Below are positions 1 to 7,918 of a stretch of 64,000 nucleotides of DNA, one piece after another; positions within the stretch are counted from its first letter, which is position 1, and each line of letters begins with the position of its first letter. The position numbers and the translations under genes were made by a program. The DNA lies in assembly GCF_022811705.1 (NCBI RefSeq), contig NZ_CP094528.1:2604001-2668000 (forward strand). The letters are read 5' to 3'. Source of the DNA: Agromyces larvae. Lineage in GTDB: Bacteria; Actinomycetota; Actinomycetes; Actinomycetales; Microbacteriaceae. A model generated the notes under the pieces. That model did not search any database and was not told where the DNA came from. It saw nothing but the letters and a program-made list of their open reading frames with translations.

Positions 1-317
1 GCCAGGTCGGGGACATCCGCCCAGCCTTGCGAACCCGCGAAGGCGCCGCAAAGCGCGCTCAGCGGGTTGACAGCGGGCGTTCAGGCCCGCTCGGGCGGAG
101 CGGAGCGCTCCGGGCGGACGAGCGGATGCTCCGGACGAGCGGATGCCACGGGCGAGCGGATGCCACGGACGAGCGGATGCGCCGGGCAAGCGGATGCCCC
201 GGACGAGCGCGCGAACCTGCGCCCGCGCCGAGCGGATGCCACGCCGGCGCCCTCGACGCACCGGATCGGTCTACACTCGCCGGGAGCCGGGACACGACCA
301 CGGCGGTGAGGAGCACG
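1..317. other. Non-coding region upstream of lhgO
   Basis: No convincing gene is seen here. The reading frame of lhgO is open far upstream, but the translated stretch is arginine- and alanine-rich low-complexity sequence with no resemblance to the family, so it is treated as untranslated. The region holds a 17-bp tandem repeat and, closer to the gene, a possible -10 box TACACT at 272-277. Confidence 0.6.
116..210. repeat. 17-bp tandem repeat, about 5.5 copies
   Basis: Consecutive units begin at 116, 133, 150, 167, 184 and 201 with consensus GGACGAGCGGATGCCAC. Units differ at only a few positions. Each unit contains GCGGATGC, the word that is over-represented across the whole window. Confidence 0.9.
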
Positions 318-1538
318 ATGACGGACCCCCTCGGCGCAGCGCGCATCGCCATCATCGGCGGCGGGATCGTCGGCATCGCGCTCGCGCGTGCGCTCACGTT
401 GCGCGGCCTCGGCGAGGTCACGGTGTTCGAGAAGGAGCACCGCCTCGCCGCGCACCAGACCGGCCACAACTCGGGCGTCGTGCACGCCGGGCTCTACTAC
501 AAGCCGGGTTCGCTGAAGGCCGAGCTGTGCGCGCTCGGCCGGGTCGCGATCCGCGAGTTCTGCGCGGAGAAGAAGCTCCCCTACCGCGAGGTCGGCAAGC
601 TCGTCGTCGCGATCGACGAGTCCGAGCTGCCCGCCCTCGCCGAGATCGAGCGCCGCTCGATCGCGAACGGCGTGCCCGACCTGCGGCGCATCGACGAGGT
701 CGCCGAGCTCCGCGAGATCGAGCCGCACGTCGCGGGCGTCGCGGCGGTGCACTCGCCGCAGACCGCGGTCGTCGACTACGCCGCGATCACCGAGGCGATG
801 GCGCAGGACGTCCGCGCCGGAGGCGGGAGCATCCTGCTCGGCCAGGAGGTCGTCGCGATGACCGTCGAAGCCGGCCGGGTGCGGGTGCGCACCGCGGTCT
901 CGGAGCAGGTGTTCGACCGGGTGATCGCGTGCGCCGGCCTGCAGTCGGACGTGGTCGCGAAGCTCGTCGGCGCCGACCCGTCACCGAAGATCCTGCCGTT
1001 CCGCGGCGAGTACTGGTCGCTCGCGCCCGAACGCAACGACCTCGTGAACGGCATGATCTACCCGGTGCCCGACCCGCGATTCCCGTTCCTCGGCGTGCAC
1101 TTCACCCGCGGCGTGTACGACGACATCCATGTCGGCCCGAACGCCGTGCCCGCGCTCGCGCGCGAGGGGTACCGCTGGCTCGCGATCTCGCCGAAGGACA
1201 CCTGGGAGTCGCTGACCTGGCCCGGCGCACCGTCGCTCGCGAAGCAGCACTGGCGGATGGGCGTCGACGAGATCAGCGCGTCGCTGCTGAAGACCCGCTG
1301 GTTCCGCAAGGCGCGCCGGTTCGTCCCCGAACTGCGCAGCCGCGACCTCGTGGCGAAGACCGCCGCGGGCGTGCGCGCACAGGCGTGGGGGCGCGACGGC
1401 GCACTGCTCGACGACTTCGCGGTCGACCAGGTCGGCCCGGTGACCCTGCTGCGCAACGCGCCCTCGCCGGCCGCGACCTCGTCGATGTCGATCGCCGACT
1501 ACGTGATCGACCACTTCCTCACGGTGCGCGCCGACTGA
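318..1538 (+). CDS. lhgO: L-2-hydroxyglutarate oxidase
   Basis: FAD-dependent oxidase of the DAO fold that turns L-2-hydroxyglutarate into 2-oxoglutarate and passes electrons to the respiratory chain. The 406-residue protein opens with the dinucleotide-binding motif IAIIGGGIVGIALA near residues 9-22, followed by a TGHNSGVVHAGLYY stretch typical of LhgO. Length agrees with the family at about 400. The ATG at 318 was chosen because the Rossmann motif follows directly and a GTGAGGAG ribosome-binding stretch lies just before it; upstream in-frame sequence is repeat-derived. It stands alone, convergent with the next gene, so context adds little. The family call is strong; exact substrate is known from homology only. 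Confidence 0.88.
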   Translation: MTDPLGAARIAIIGGGIVGIALARALTLRGLGEVTVFEKEHRLAAHQTGHNSGVVHAGLYYKPGSLKAELCALGRVAIREFCAEKKLPYREVGKLVVAIDESELPALAEIERRSIANGVPDLRRIDEVAELREIEPHVAGVAAVHSPQTAVVDYAAITEAMAQDVRAGGGSILLGQEVVAMTVEAGRVRVRTAVSEQVFDRVIACAGLQSDVVAKLVGADPSPKILPFRGEYWSLAPERNDLVNGMIYPVPDPRFPFLGVHFTRGVYDDIHVGPNAVPALAREGYRWLAISPKDTWESLTWPGAPSLAKQHWRMGVDEISASLLKTRWFRKARRFVPELRSRDLVAKTAAGVRAQAWGRDGALLDDFAVDQVGPVTLLRNAPSPAATSSMSIADYVIDHFLTVRAD

Positions 1539-1565
1539 ACGGTGCGCGCCGACGGACGCGGCCGG

Positions 1566-2303
1566 TCAGGATGCCGCGAGCGCGTCGAACCGGCCGAGGG
1601 CGTCGAAGTACCGGTCGGGATCCTGCCGGGTGGCATCCGTCATGAGCAGCACGTGCTCGCCGATGCGCCGGGTGAACTCGCCCACGCACGGGATCGTGAC
1701 GATCTTCGTGAGCCCCGCGCGCCAGGCCTGGATCAGCACGACCAGCGCTCGGTACTCTGGCGCCTCGTCGTAGGCCGGGACGGTGCGGGTCACGCGGCGC
1801 TCGAACGCGCGATGGTTCCAGGCCTGGAACGCGGGCCCGAGGTCGGGAACGGCCTCGCCCAGCTCGTCCCGCCAGCTCGGCCCGACGAGGCTCGCGAGCA
1901 GGCTGCGGCGCTCCGGTGAGCCGTCGGCCGTGTCGCCCAGCGCCGCGAAGATGCCGGGGTCGCGGATGGCGCCGGCATGGCCGAGGGCGTCGGCCCACAT
2001 CCCGGCCCAGGCGTCGGCGGCCCGCTCGCGCACGTGCGCCGGCGGCAGGTCGGCGCCCGCCGGCCGTTCGGGCGGGTCGGCGAGTCGCGGCGGGGCATCC
2101 GGCGCGCCCGGCTCGAGCGGGCCCGGCCTGAGCGCGCCCGGCTCGAGGATGCCCGGCTCGAGCGCCCCCGGCTCGAGGATGCCTTCGAGCCCCCACGCCT
2201 CGCGCATCCACAGCAGCTCGACGAGCTGGTGCGGATCGTCGTCGACCGCGATGACCATGTCGTGCGGCCACGGATTCCCCGGGATGGGCACGGACGATCG
2301 CAT
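1566..2303 (-). CDS. Conserved hypothetical protein with LEPGA repeats
   Basis: I do not recognise a named family. The 245-residue protein lacks a signal peptide or membrane segment and has a mixed alpha/beta composition with many tryptophans, suggesting a soluble cytoplasmic protein. Residues about 41-66 are five to six copies of the pentapeptide LEPGA/LEPGI, encoded by a 15-bp tandem repeat at about 2110-2190. This looks like a recent expansion inserted between an N-terminal block and a C-terminal domain (about 90-245). The start at 2303 has a good AGGAAGGA ribosome-binding site. A possible -10 box TAGCAT lies at 2356-2361 on this strand. Function unknown. Confidence 0.7.
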   Translation of the reverse strand: MRSSVPIPGNPWPHDMVIAVDDDPHQLVELLWMREAWGLEGILEPGALEPGILEPGALRPGPLEPGAPDAPPRLADPPERPAGADLPPAHVRERAADAWAGMWADALGHAGAIRDPGIFAALGDTADGSPERRSLLASLVGPSWRDELGEAVPDLGPAFQAWNHRAFERRVTRTVPAYDEAPEYRALVVLIQAWRAGLTKIVTIPCVGEFTRRIGEHVLLMTDATRQDPDRYFDALGRFDALAAS

Positions 2304-2380
2304 CGCTGTCCTTCCTCGCGCGGCATCCGCCGCGCGTCCGCAGCAGCACGGCCCAATGCTACGCCGACCCGTCCCGCCAC

Positions 2381-2515
2381 GACCAGACCCGACCGACCAG
2401 ACCCGACCGACCAGACCCGACCGACCAGACCCGACCGATGAGGCCCGACCGATGAGGCCCGACCCGGAGGCCCGACCCGGAGGCCCGACCCGATGAGGCC
2501 CGACCCGATGAGGCC
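2381..2515. repeat. 14-15 bp tandem repeat
   Basis: This intergenic stretch between two leftward genes consists almost entirely of related 14-15 bp units. The first type is CCAGACCCGACCGA and it grades into TGAGGCCCGACCCGA. No open frame here resembles a protein. With the flanking bases it fills most of the gap from 2304 to 2552. Confidence 0.85.
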
Positions 2516-2552
2516 CGCGCCGCGAGGTGCGAGCCCTCGCGGCGCGGGACGG

Positions 2553-2831
2553 TCAGGCCGCGTCGGTGTAGCGACCCGGCACTGCGGGAGCGGGCACGCC
2601 CGAGACGTAGCCGCCCATGCCGCGCGGGGCGACGCCCGTCACGTACGCGCCGCCGGGCGCGGCGACCGCGGCGACCGCGACGGATGCCCCGAGCGAGACG
2701 TATGCACCGCCGAGGGGGTGGGTGGCGGCGGGGAATGCCGCTTCCACCTCGGCGACGACGCGGGCGTCGACCGCCCGGTCGACGTGCTCGCGAGCGGTGG
2801 GCGCGTACGCTGGGATGGTTCCGTTGTTCAT
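2553..2831 (-). CDS. Small YVxG-repeat protein of unknown function
   Basis: A 92-residue protein. The start at 2831 is supported by a strong ribosome-binding site, AGGAAGAG, six bases upstream. Residues about 1-45 look helical and charged (AREHVDRAVDARVVAEVEAA). The second half carries three spaced motifs, GGAYVSLG, GGAYVTGV and GGYVSGV, and ends in GRYTDAA. No signal peptide, cysteine cluster or hydrophobic helix long enough to span a membrane is obvious. It follows katA on the same strand, 188 bases downstream, behind a run of unusual stem-loops. The repeated aromatic-glycine tail suggests a structural or precursor peptide, but no function can be assigned. Confidence 0.7.
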   Translation of the reverse strand: MNNGTIPAYAPTAREHVDRAVDARVVAEVEAAFPAATHPLGGAYVSLGASVAVAAVAAPGGAYVTGVAPRGMGGYVSGVPAPAVPGRYTDAA

Positions 2832-2867
2832 GATCTCTTCCTTCTCAAGGGTCGGTTCGATGGTTCG

Positions 2868-2982
2868 GTGATGCCGGGGCTGCCACCCCGGCATCACGCG
2901 TTCCCGCCCCCGGCGCTGCCACGCCGGGAACGAGGACGGGCACGGATGCCCCGCCGTGCTGCCACACGCACGGAGCATCCGC
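2868..2982 (-). promoter_or_regulatory. Three stem-loops with an identical hexaloop
   Basis: Between katA and the small YVxG gene lie three consecutive hairpins whose loops all read CTGCCA on the plus strand (TGGCAG in the predicted leftward transcript). Hairpin 1 spans 2868-2897 with a perfect 12-bp stem. Hairpin 2 spans 2899-2932 with a 7-bp upper stem, a 6-base bulge and 4 more pairs. Hairpin 3 spans 2943-2981 with 7, 3 and 4 paired bases separated by small mismatches. The stems differ in sequence while the loops are the same, which suggests an RNA-level or DNA-cruciform recognition element rather than a simple sequence duplication. Confidence 0.6.
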
Positions 2983-2983
2983 T

Positions 2984-3008
2984 GCCCGGCGCCGAGGGGG
3001 AGCCGGGC
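2984..3008 (-). terminator. Possible katA terminator hairpin
   Basis: A 7-bp perfect stem (GCCCGGC/GCCGGGC) with an 11-base loop lies 12 bases beyond the katA stop. There is no T tract, as is common in actinobacteria. Confidence 0.45.
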
Positions 3009-3019
3009 GCGCCGTACGG

Positions 3020-4546
3020 CTACGCCGCGTGCACCTCGTCGGGCTCGGGCTCGCCGGCCTCGGGCTGCTGCGGGACATCCGCAACCGGCTCGGCCGCGTA
3101 CGCCGCCCGCAGCGAGGCACCCAGCCCGGCGTCGACGTTCGTCCAGTACTGGAAGAACCGCTCGCGGATCTCCTCGATCGAGATCGCCCGCGCCTGACCG
3201 GTCAGGGTCGCGAGGAAGCGCGCCTTCGACTCGTCGGAGAACACCTCGCGGTAGAGGGTGCCCGCCTGACCGAAGTCGGAGTCCTCGGCGTGCAGCGTCG
3301 CCGCCGCGCGCACCAGTTCGCCGTCGTGCTCCCACGAGCCCTCGGCCGCACGCGCCGGGTCGGCGTGCGGGCCTCCGAAGCTGTTCGGCGCGTACACGGG
3401 CGTCGAAGGCGCGTTGAAGTGGTGGCGCTGCGCGCCGTCCTGCGAGTAGTTGTGCACCGGCGCGGCGTGCGGCGCGTTCACGGGCAGCTGGTTGTAGTTC
3501 GTGCCGACCCGGTAGCGCTGCGCGTCGGGGTAGCTGAACACGCGGGCCATCAGCATCTTGTCGGGGCTGATGTCGGTGCCCGGCACCTGGTTCGCCGGCG
3601 AGAAGGCGGCCTGCTCGATCTCGGCGAAGTGGTTCTGCGGGTTGCGGTTCAGCGTGAAGTGGCCGACCTCGACGAGCGGGTAGTCGGCGTGCGGCCACAC
3701 CTTGGTGAGGTCGAACGGGTTGAAGCGGTACGTCTTCGCCTCGTCGTACGGCATGATCTGGACCTTCACGTCCCAGGTCGGATAGTCGCCGCGCTCGATC
3801 GCCTCGTACAGGTCGCGGCGGTAGAAGTCGGCGTCGGCACCGGCGATCGCCTCGGCCTCGCCCGCTTCGATCGTCTCGACGCCCTGGCGCGCGATGAAGT
3901 GGTACTTCACCCAGAACCGCTCGCCCGCGGCGTTGATCCACTGGTAGGTGTGCGAGCCGTAGCCGTTCACGTGACGCCACGAACGCGGCAGGCCGCGGTC
4001 GCCCATGAGGTACGTCACCTGGTGCGCCGACTCGGGCGAGAGCGTCCAGAAGTCCCACTGCATGTCGGAGTTGCGCAGGCCCGAGCCCGGCAGTCGCTTC
4101 TGCGAGTGGATGAAGTCGGGGAACTTGATCGCGTCGCGGATGAAGAACACCGGCGTGTTGTTGCCGACGATGTCGAGGTTGCCCTCGGTCGTGTAGAACT
4201 TCAGGGCGAAGCCGCGCACATCGCGCCAGGTGTCGGGCGAACCCAGCTCGCCGGCGACCGACGAGAAGCGCAGCAGCGTCTCGCTCGTCGCGCCCGGCTG
4301 GAACACCGCGGCACGCGTGTAGGCCGAGACATCCCCGGTGACGACCAGTTCGCCGAACGCGCCGCCGCCCTTGGCGTGCACGATGCGCTCGGGGATCCGC
4401 TCGCGGTTGAACTGCGCCAGCTTCTCGACCAGGTAGCGGTCGTGCAGCACGGTGGCGCCGTCGGCGCCCACCGTGAGGGAATGCGCGTCGCTCGCGACCG
4501 GCGTTCCGGTCTGCGTGGTCGTGAACTGCTGCGTCGATTCCGTCAT
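3020..4546 (-). CDS. katA: Catalase (haem, small-subunit type)
   Basis: Decomposes hydrogen peroxide to water and oxygen. The 508-residue length fits small-subunit clade 3 catalases. The essential distal histidine is His57 in [11 protein letters not shown], the distal asparagine is in [10 protein letters not shown] (about 129-130), and the proximal haem ligand is Tyr339 in [14 protein letters not shown]. The start at 4546 follows an AAAGAGGA ribosome-binding stretch. It lies 115 bases downstream of a Fur-family regulator on the same strand, the usual furA-katA arrangement, so expression is probably induced by peroxide through release of that repressor. Confidence 0.96.
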   Translation of the reverse strand: MTESTQQFTTTQTGTPVASDAHSLTVGADGATVLHDRYLVEKLAQFNRERIPERIVHAKGGGAFGELVVTGDVSAYTRAAVFQPGATSETLLRFSSVAGELGSPDTWRDVRGFALKFYTTEGNLDIVGNNTPVFFIRDAIKFPDFIHSQKRLPGSGLRNSDMQWDFWTLSPESAHQVTYLMGDRGLPRSWRHVNGYGSHTYQWINAAGERFWVKYHFIARQGVETIEAGEAEAIAGADADFYRRDLYEAIERGDYPTWDVKVQIMPYDEAKTYRFNPFDLTKVWPHADYPLVEVGHFTLNRNPQNHFAEIEQAAFSPANQVPGTDISPDKMLMARVFSYPDAQRYRVGTNYNQLPVNAPHAAPVHNYSQDGAQRHHFNAPSTPVYAPNSFGGPHADPARAAEGSWEHDGELVRAAATLHAEDSDFGQAGTLYREVFSDESKARFLATLTGQARAISIEEIRERFFQYWTNVDAGLGASLRAAYAAEPVADVPQQPEAGEPEPDEVHAA

Positions 4547-4661
4547 GCGTCCTCTTTCTTCGGTTGGGTGGGTGGCGCGCGGGCACGCCGAGTACCGCCG
4601 TGGTGCGGCGGTCGTTCAGTGGGCCGGGATGTCCCGGCCGGGCCGGCTCGTCAGGCCGGGG

Positions 4662-5162
4662 TCAGGCGGATGCTTCGAGCTCGGCGGATGCTTCGAGCTC
4701 GGCGGATGCCTCGAGGCCCGTGCTGTCCGTGACGGTGGGCCTGCAGTCGGCGCAGAGGCCCCAGAAGGTGACCTCGGCCGTGTGGATCGTGAAGCCGTTC
4801 GTGGTGTTCGGCGCGAGACACGGGGGTTGCCCCACCACGCAGTCGACGTCGGCGATCGCGTGGCAGCGCGTGCAGACGAGGTGATGGTGGTTGTCGCCGA
4901 TGCGGCTCTCGTAGAGCGCAGGCGACCCGGCGGGCTCGATGCGGCGGAGGAGTCCCGCGCCGTGGAGCGCGTCGAGCACGTTGTAGACCGACTGGATCGA
5001 CGTGCCGGGGAGTTCGGCGACGATGCGCTCGTGCACGGAGTGCGCGTCGAGATGACCGTGGCCGGCCAGCGCTTCGAGCACCGCGACGCGGGGCGCCGTC
5101 ACCTTGAGCCCGGCCGAACGGAGCCGTTCGGCGGTGTGCTCGCGTGCGGTTTCCGTCGTCAT
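4662..5162 (-). CDS. furA: Fur-family peroxide regulator (FurA/CatR type)
   Basis: Metal-dependent repressor of 166 residues. The N-terminal winged helix covers about 8-90 (LKVTAPRVAVLEALA, TSIQSVYNVLDAL). The metal-binding C-terminal part has HHHLVCTRC and GLCADC, giving two CxxC pairs for a structural zinc. The gene sits directly upstream of katA, which makes a peroxide-sensing role more likely than iron control. The protein ends in LEASAELEASAELEASA, encoded by three 18-bp repeats at 4666-4718, an addition not needed by the family. A palindromic operator lies 18 bases upstream of the start, implying autoregulation. Confidence 0.9.
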   Translation of the reverse strand: MTTETAREHTAERLRSAGLKVTAPRVAVLEALAGHGHLDAHSVHERIVAELPGTSIQSVYNVLDALHGAGLLRRIEPAGSPALYESRIGDNHHHLVCTRCHAIADVDCVVGQPPCLAPNTTNGFTIHTAEVTFWGLCADCRPTVTDSTGLEASAELEASAELEASA

Positions 5163-5180
5163 GTCGACGAACTTAGCAGG

Positions 5181-5203
5181 TTATTTTGATTTGCTCAAAA
5201 CAA
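5181..5203. promoter_or_regulatory. FurA/CatR-type operator
   Basis: The imperfect palindrome TTATTTTGA-N5-TCAAAACAA (8 of 9 arm positions pair) lies in the AT-rich gap upstream of furA. It resembles actinobacterial FurA/CatR boxes and is the only AT-rich palindrome here, so it is the likely autoregulatory site of the furA-katA unit. Confidence 0.75.
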
Positions 5204-5303
5204 CGAGGAATTCACGACAACGACGGCGGTGCGGGGCATCCGGACTACCCATCGGACGCGCCGTGAAGCATGATGGTGCGCACGCCCGATCAAAGGAGAT
5301 CAG

Positions 5304-6935
5304 ATGGCCCACAGCCCGTTGCCCGACGTCGAGATTCCCGACGCGTCGATCTACGACTTCCTGTTCACCGGCCTCGACGAGCAGCAGCTCGACGAAATCG
5401 CCCTCATCGACGGCACCAGCGGTGCCACCACCAGCTACCGGCAGCTCATCGCCCACGTGGACCTCTTCGCGGGCGCGTTGGCCGCTCGCGGCGTCGGCGT
5501 CGACGACGTGGTCGGCGTGCTCTGCCCGAACGTGCCCGCGTTCGCGACCGTGTTCCACGGGCTGCTGCGCGCCGGCGCCACGGTCACCACGATCAACTCG
5601 CTCTACACGCCCGACGAGATCGAGAACCAGCTCCGCGACGCCGGGGCGCACTGGCTCATCACGGTGTCGCCGATGCTGCCGCAGGCCGAGGCCGCCGCGG
5701 CCCGGGTCGGCATCCCCGCCTCGCAGCTCATCGTGCTCGACGGGGTCGGCGAAGCCGCAGCGGACGGCGTCGGTGCGGGGCATCCGTCGCTCGCGCAACT
5801 GCTCGGCGAGGGGCGCCCGGCACCCGAGGTGAGCTTCGACCCCGCCACCCATCTCGCGGTGCTGCCGTACTCGTCGGGCACCACCGGGCGACCGAAGGGC
5901 GTCATGCTCACGCATCGCAACCTCGTCGCGAACGTCTCCCAGTGCTCGGCGAACATCTCGCTCGCCGCGGGCGACCGCGTACTCGCGGTGCTGCCGTTCT
6001 TCCACATCTACGGCATGACCGTGCTGCTCAACTTCGCCCTCGACCGACGCGCGGCGCTCGTCACCATGCCGAAGTTCGACCTCGTCGAATTCCTGCGCGT
6101 GATCAGCGAGCACCGGGCGACCTGGGTGTTCATCGCGCCGCCGATCGCGGTGGCGCTCGCGAAGCATCCGATCGTCGACCGATACGACCTCTCGAGCGTC
6201 GAGGTCGTGTTCTCGGGGGCCGCGCCGCTCGACGGCGCACTCGCCGAAGCCGTCGCAGCACGCCTCGGCTGCACCGTCTGCCAGGGCTACGGCATGACCG
6301 AGACCAGCCCGGTGACGCACGCCATCCCGGTCGACCGCACCGACATCGACCGGTCGAGCGTCGGGATCCTCCTCGCGAACACCGAGGCGCGCGTCGTCGA
6401 CCCGGAGACCGGGGCCGACGTGCCCATCACCGACGGCACCGATAGCTGGAGCGAGCCGGGCGAGCTGCTGATCCGCGGTCCCCAGGTCATGCAGGGCTAT
6501 CTCAACAACCCGGATGCCACGGCCGCCATGCTCGACGCCGACGGTTGGCTCCACACCGGCGACATCGCGACCATGAACGACGAGGGCCTGTTCCGCATCG
6601 TCGACCGACTGAAGGAGCTCATCAAGTACAAGGGCTACCAGGTCGCGCCGGCCGTGCTCGAGGCCGTGCTGCTGGAGCACCCGGCGATCGCGGATGCCGC
6701 GGTGATCGGCGTGCACGACGACGACGGCCAGGAGATTCCGAAGGCGTTCGTCGTCGTGCAGTCGGGGGCTTCGCTCGACGCATCCGAGGTCATGGCGCAC
6801 GTCGCCGCCCACGTCGCTCCGCACGAGAAGGTGCGCCGGGTGGAGTTCATCGAGGCGATCCCGAAGAGTTCGTCGGGGAAGATCCTGCGGAAGGACCTGC
6901 GGGCGCGGGAGCAGGCGGCGGCTCCGGTCGCGTAG
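5304..6935 (+). CDS. Acyl-CoA ligase, 4-coumarate:CoA ligase-like
   Basis: ATP-dependent acid:CoA ligase of the ANL superfamily, 543 residues, cytoplasmic. It carries the AMP-binding P-loop YSSGTTGRPKGVMLTH (about 190-205), the GYGMTE motif, the YLNN and GWLHTGD motifs and the C-terminal catalytic lysine in KSSSGKILRKDL. Overall composition and motif spacing resemble plant 4CL and firefly luciferase more than classic FadD. AAAGGAGA precedes the ATG at 5304. It stands alone, divergent from furA, so the acid substrate cannot be inferred from neighbours. Confidence 0.88.
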   Translation: MAHSPLPDVEIPDASIYDFLFTGLDEQQLDEIALIDGTSGATTSYRQLIAHVDLFAGALAARGVGVDDVVGVLCPNVPAFATVFHGLLRAGATVTTINSLYTPDEIENQLRDAGAHWLITVSPMLPQAEAAAARVGIPASQLIVLDGVGEAAADGVGAGHPSLAQLLGEGRPAPEVSFDPATHLAVLPYSSGTTGRPKGVMLTHRNLVANVSQCSANISLAAGDRVLAVLPFFHIYGMTVLLNFALDRRAALVTMPKFDLVEFLRVISEHRATWVFIAPPIAVALAKHPIVDRYDLSSVEVVFSGAAPLDGALAEAVAARLGCTVCQGYGMTETSPVTHAIPVDRTDIDRSSVGILLANTEARVVDPETGADVPITDGTDSWSEPGELLIRGPQVMQGYLNNPDATAAMLDADGWLHTGDIATMNDEGLFRIVDRLKELIKYKGYQVAPAVLEAVLLEHPAIADAAVIGVHDDDGQEIPKAFVVVQSGASLDASEVMAHVAAHVAPHEKVRRVEFIEAIPKSSSGKILRKDLRAREQAAAPVA

Positions 6936-6975
6936 GGCGCAGCGCCCAGCGCGGTCGCGCGGCTGCTTCTCCGCT

Positions 6976-7072
6976 GTGCAGGAGTCTGGGACCTGACACC
7001 CCCGTAGTCGGGCGGAGAGGTCCCAGACTCCTGCACTTCAGACTCCTGCACCCAGACTCCTGCACTTCAGAC
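6976..7072. repeat. 19-bp inverted repeat plus 14-15 bp direct repeats
   Basis: Between two convergent genes the arms 6976-6994 and 7018-7036 (GTGCAGGAGTCTGGGACCT and its complement) form a perfect 19-bp stem with a 23-base loop. The right arm then continues as direct copies of AGACTCCTGCA starting at 7025, 7040 and 7054, with a partial copy at 7069. It could act as a two-way terminator and has the look of a REP-like mobile palindrome. Confidence 0.85.
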
Positions 7073-7155
7073 GCGCGGATGCCACTCGACCGGAGCGCGC
7101 GACCCGCGCGATGCGGGCACTCCTGGCCGCGGTGCGGCAGGCGTGCCGTACGAAG

Positions 7156-7701
7156 TCAGTAGCGAAGCAGGTTGTACACCCGAAGCCCGTCGCCGAACTC
7201 GCGCGCGAGCGCGGCGCGCCCGCCGAGGTCGGCCAGCTCGACCGCGACCGAGACGCCGGCCACGTGCCATCCGGCCCGCTCGATCAGCCGAACGGATGCC
7301 GCGACCGTGCCGCCCGTCGCGAGCACGTCGTCGACGATGAGCACGCGGGTGCCCGGCGGCAGTTCGCCCTCGTGCACCTCGAGCGCGGCCGTGCCGTACT
7401 CGAGCGCGTACTCCTCGCGCAGCACGGGGCGCGGCAGCTTGCCGGCCTTGCGCACGGTGAGCACGCCCTTGCCGCAGAGCGCCGACGCGGCCGCCGCGAG
7501 CAGGAACCCGCGCGCCTCGAGCCCCGCGAGCACGTCGAATTCGCCGTCGAACGGCGCGGTCAGCGACTCCGAGAGGGTGTGGAACGCCGGCCCGTCGGCG
7601 AACACCGGGGTGAGGTCGCGGAAGAGGATTCCGGGCTCGGGGAAGTCGGGGATCGTCGCGATGTGCGCCTCGACGAGGTCACGTGCCTGGGGCTCGTTCA
7701 C
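7156..7701 (-). CDS. apt: Adenine phosphoribosyltransferase
   Basis: Purine salvage enzyme that condenses adenine and PRPP to AMP. The 181-residue protein has the PRPP-binding signature VLIVDDVLATGGT (about 120-132) with its acidic pair Asp124-Asp125, and the N-terminal IPDFPEPGILFRDLTPV block characteristic of Apt. Length matches the family at about 170-185. No operon partner is present; the gene converges on the acyl-CoA ligase with the inverted repeat between them. Confidence 0.95.
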   Translation of the reverse strand: MNEPQARDLVEAHIATIPDFPEPGILFRDLTPVFADGPAFHTLSESLTAPFDGEFDVLAGLEARGFLLAAAASALCGKGVLTVRKAGKLPRPVLREEYALEYGTAALEVHEGELPPGTRVLIVDDVLATGGTVAASVRLIERAGWHVAGVSVAVELADLGGRAALAREFGDGLRVYNLLRY

Positions 7702-7918
7702 TGAAGCAGGCTACCCGCCCCAGCCGTGAGTCCGCGGAATAGGCTCGGCTCGTGCGGTACCTGTCGCTGGACGCGGCGTTCGCGATCGTCGGCCCGTGGA
7801 CCTGGGCGGCGGTCACCTGGGCGGGCGGCGCACCAGCACACCGCCGATGGGTCGCGTCGAACTCGAGTCGGCGATCGAGTAACGGAATTTCGTCACGCAT
7901 TGCGGAATTTCGTGACCG
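7702..7918. other. Intergenic region without a confident gene
   Basis: A short GTG-initiated frame at about 7752 and an opposing frame are open but resemble no protein. Near 7873-7910 the decamer GGAATTTCGT occurs twice and GTCACG/CGTGAC can pair, possibly forming the terminator of the leftward surface-protein gene that ends at 7919. Confidence 0.5.

Noticed and set aside
116..210. Array of short repeats that could be mistaken for a CRISPR
   Set aside because: The units are contiguous with no spacers of unique sequence and no cas gene is near.
27..317. N-terminal extension of lhgO
   Set aside because: The extra 97 codons are translated tandem repeat with no family similarity, and a better start with a ribosome-binding site is at 318.
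2832..4586. Long open frame opposite phase through katA
   Set aside because: It runs through the catalase gene in another phase and is Arg-rich; only its last 92 codons form a real gene with its own start.
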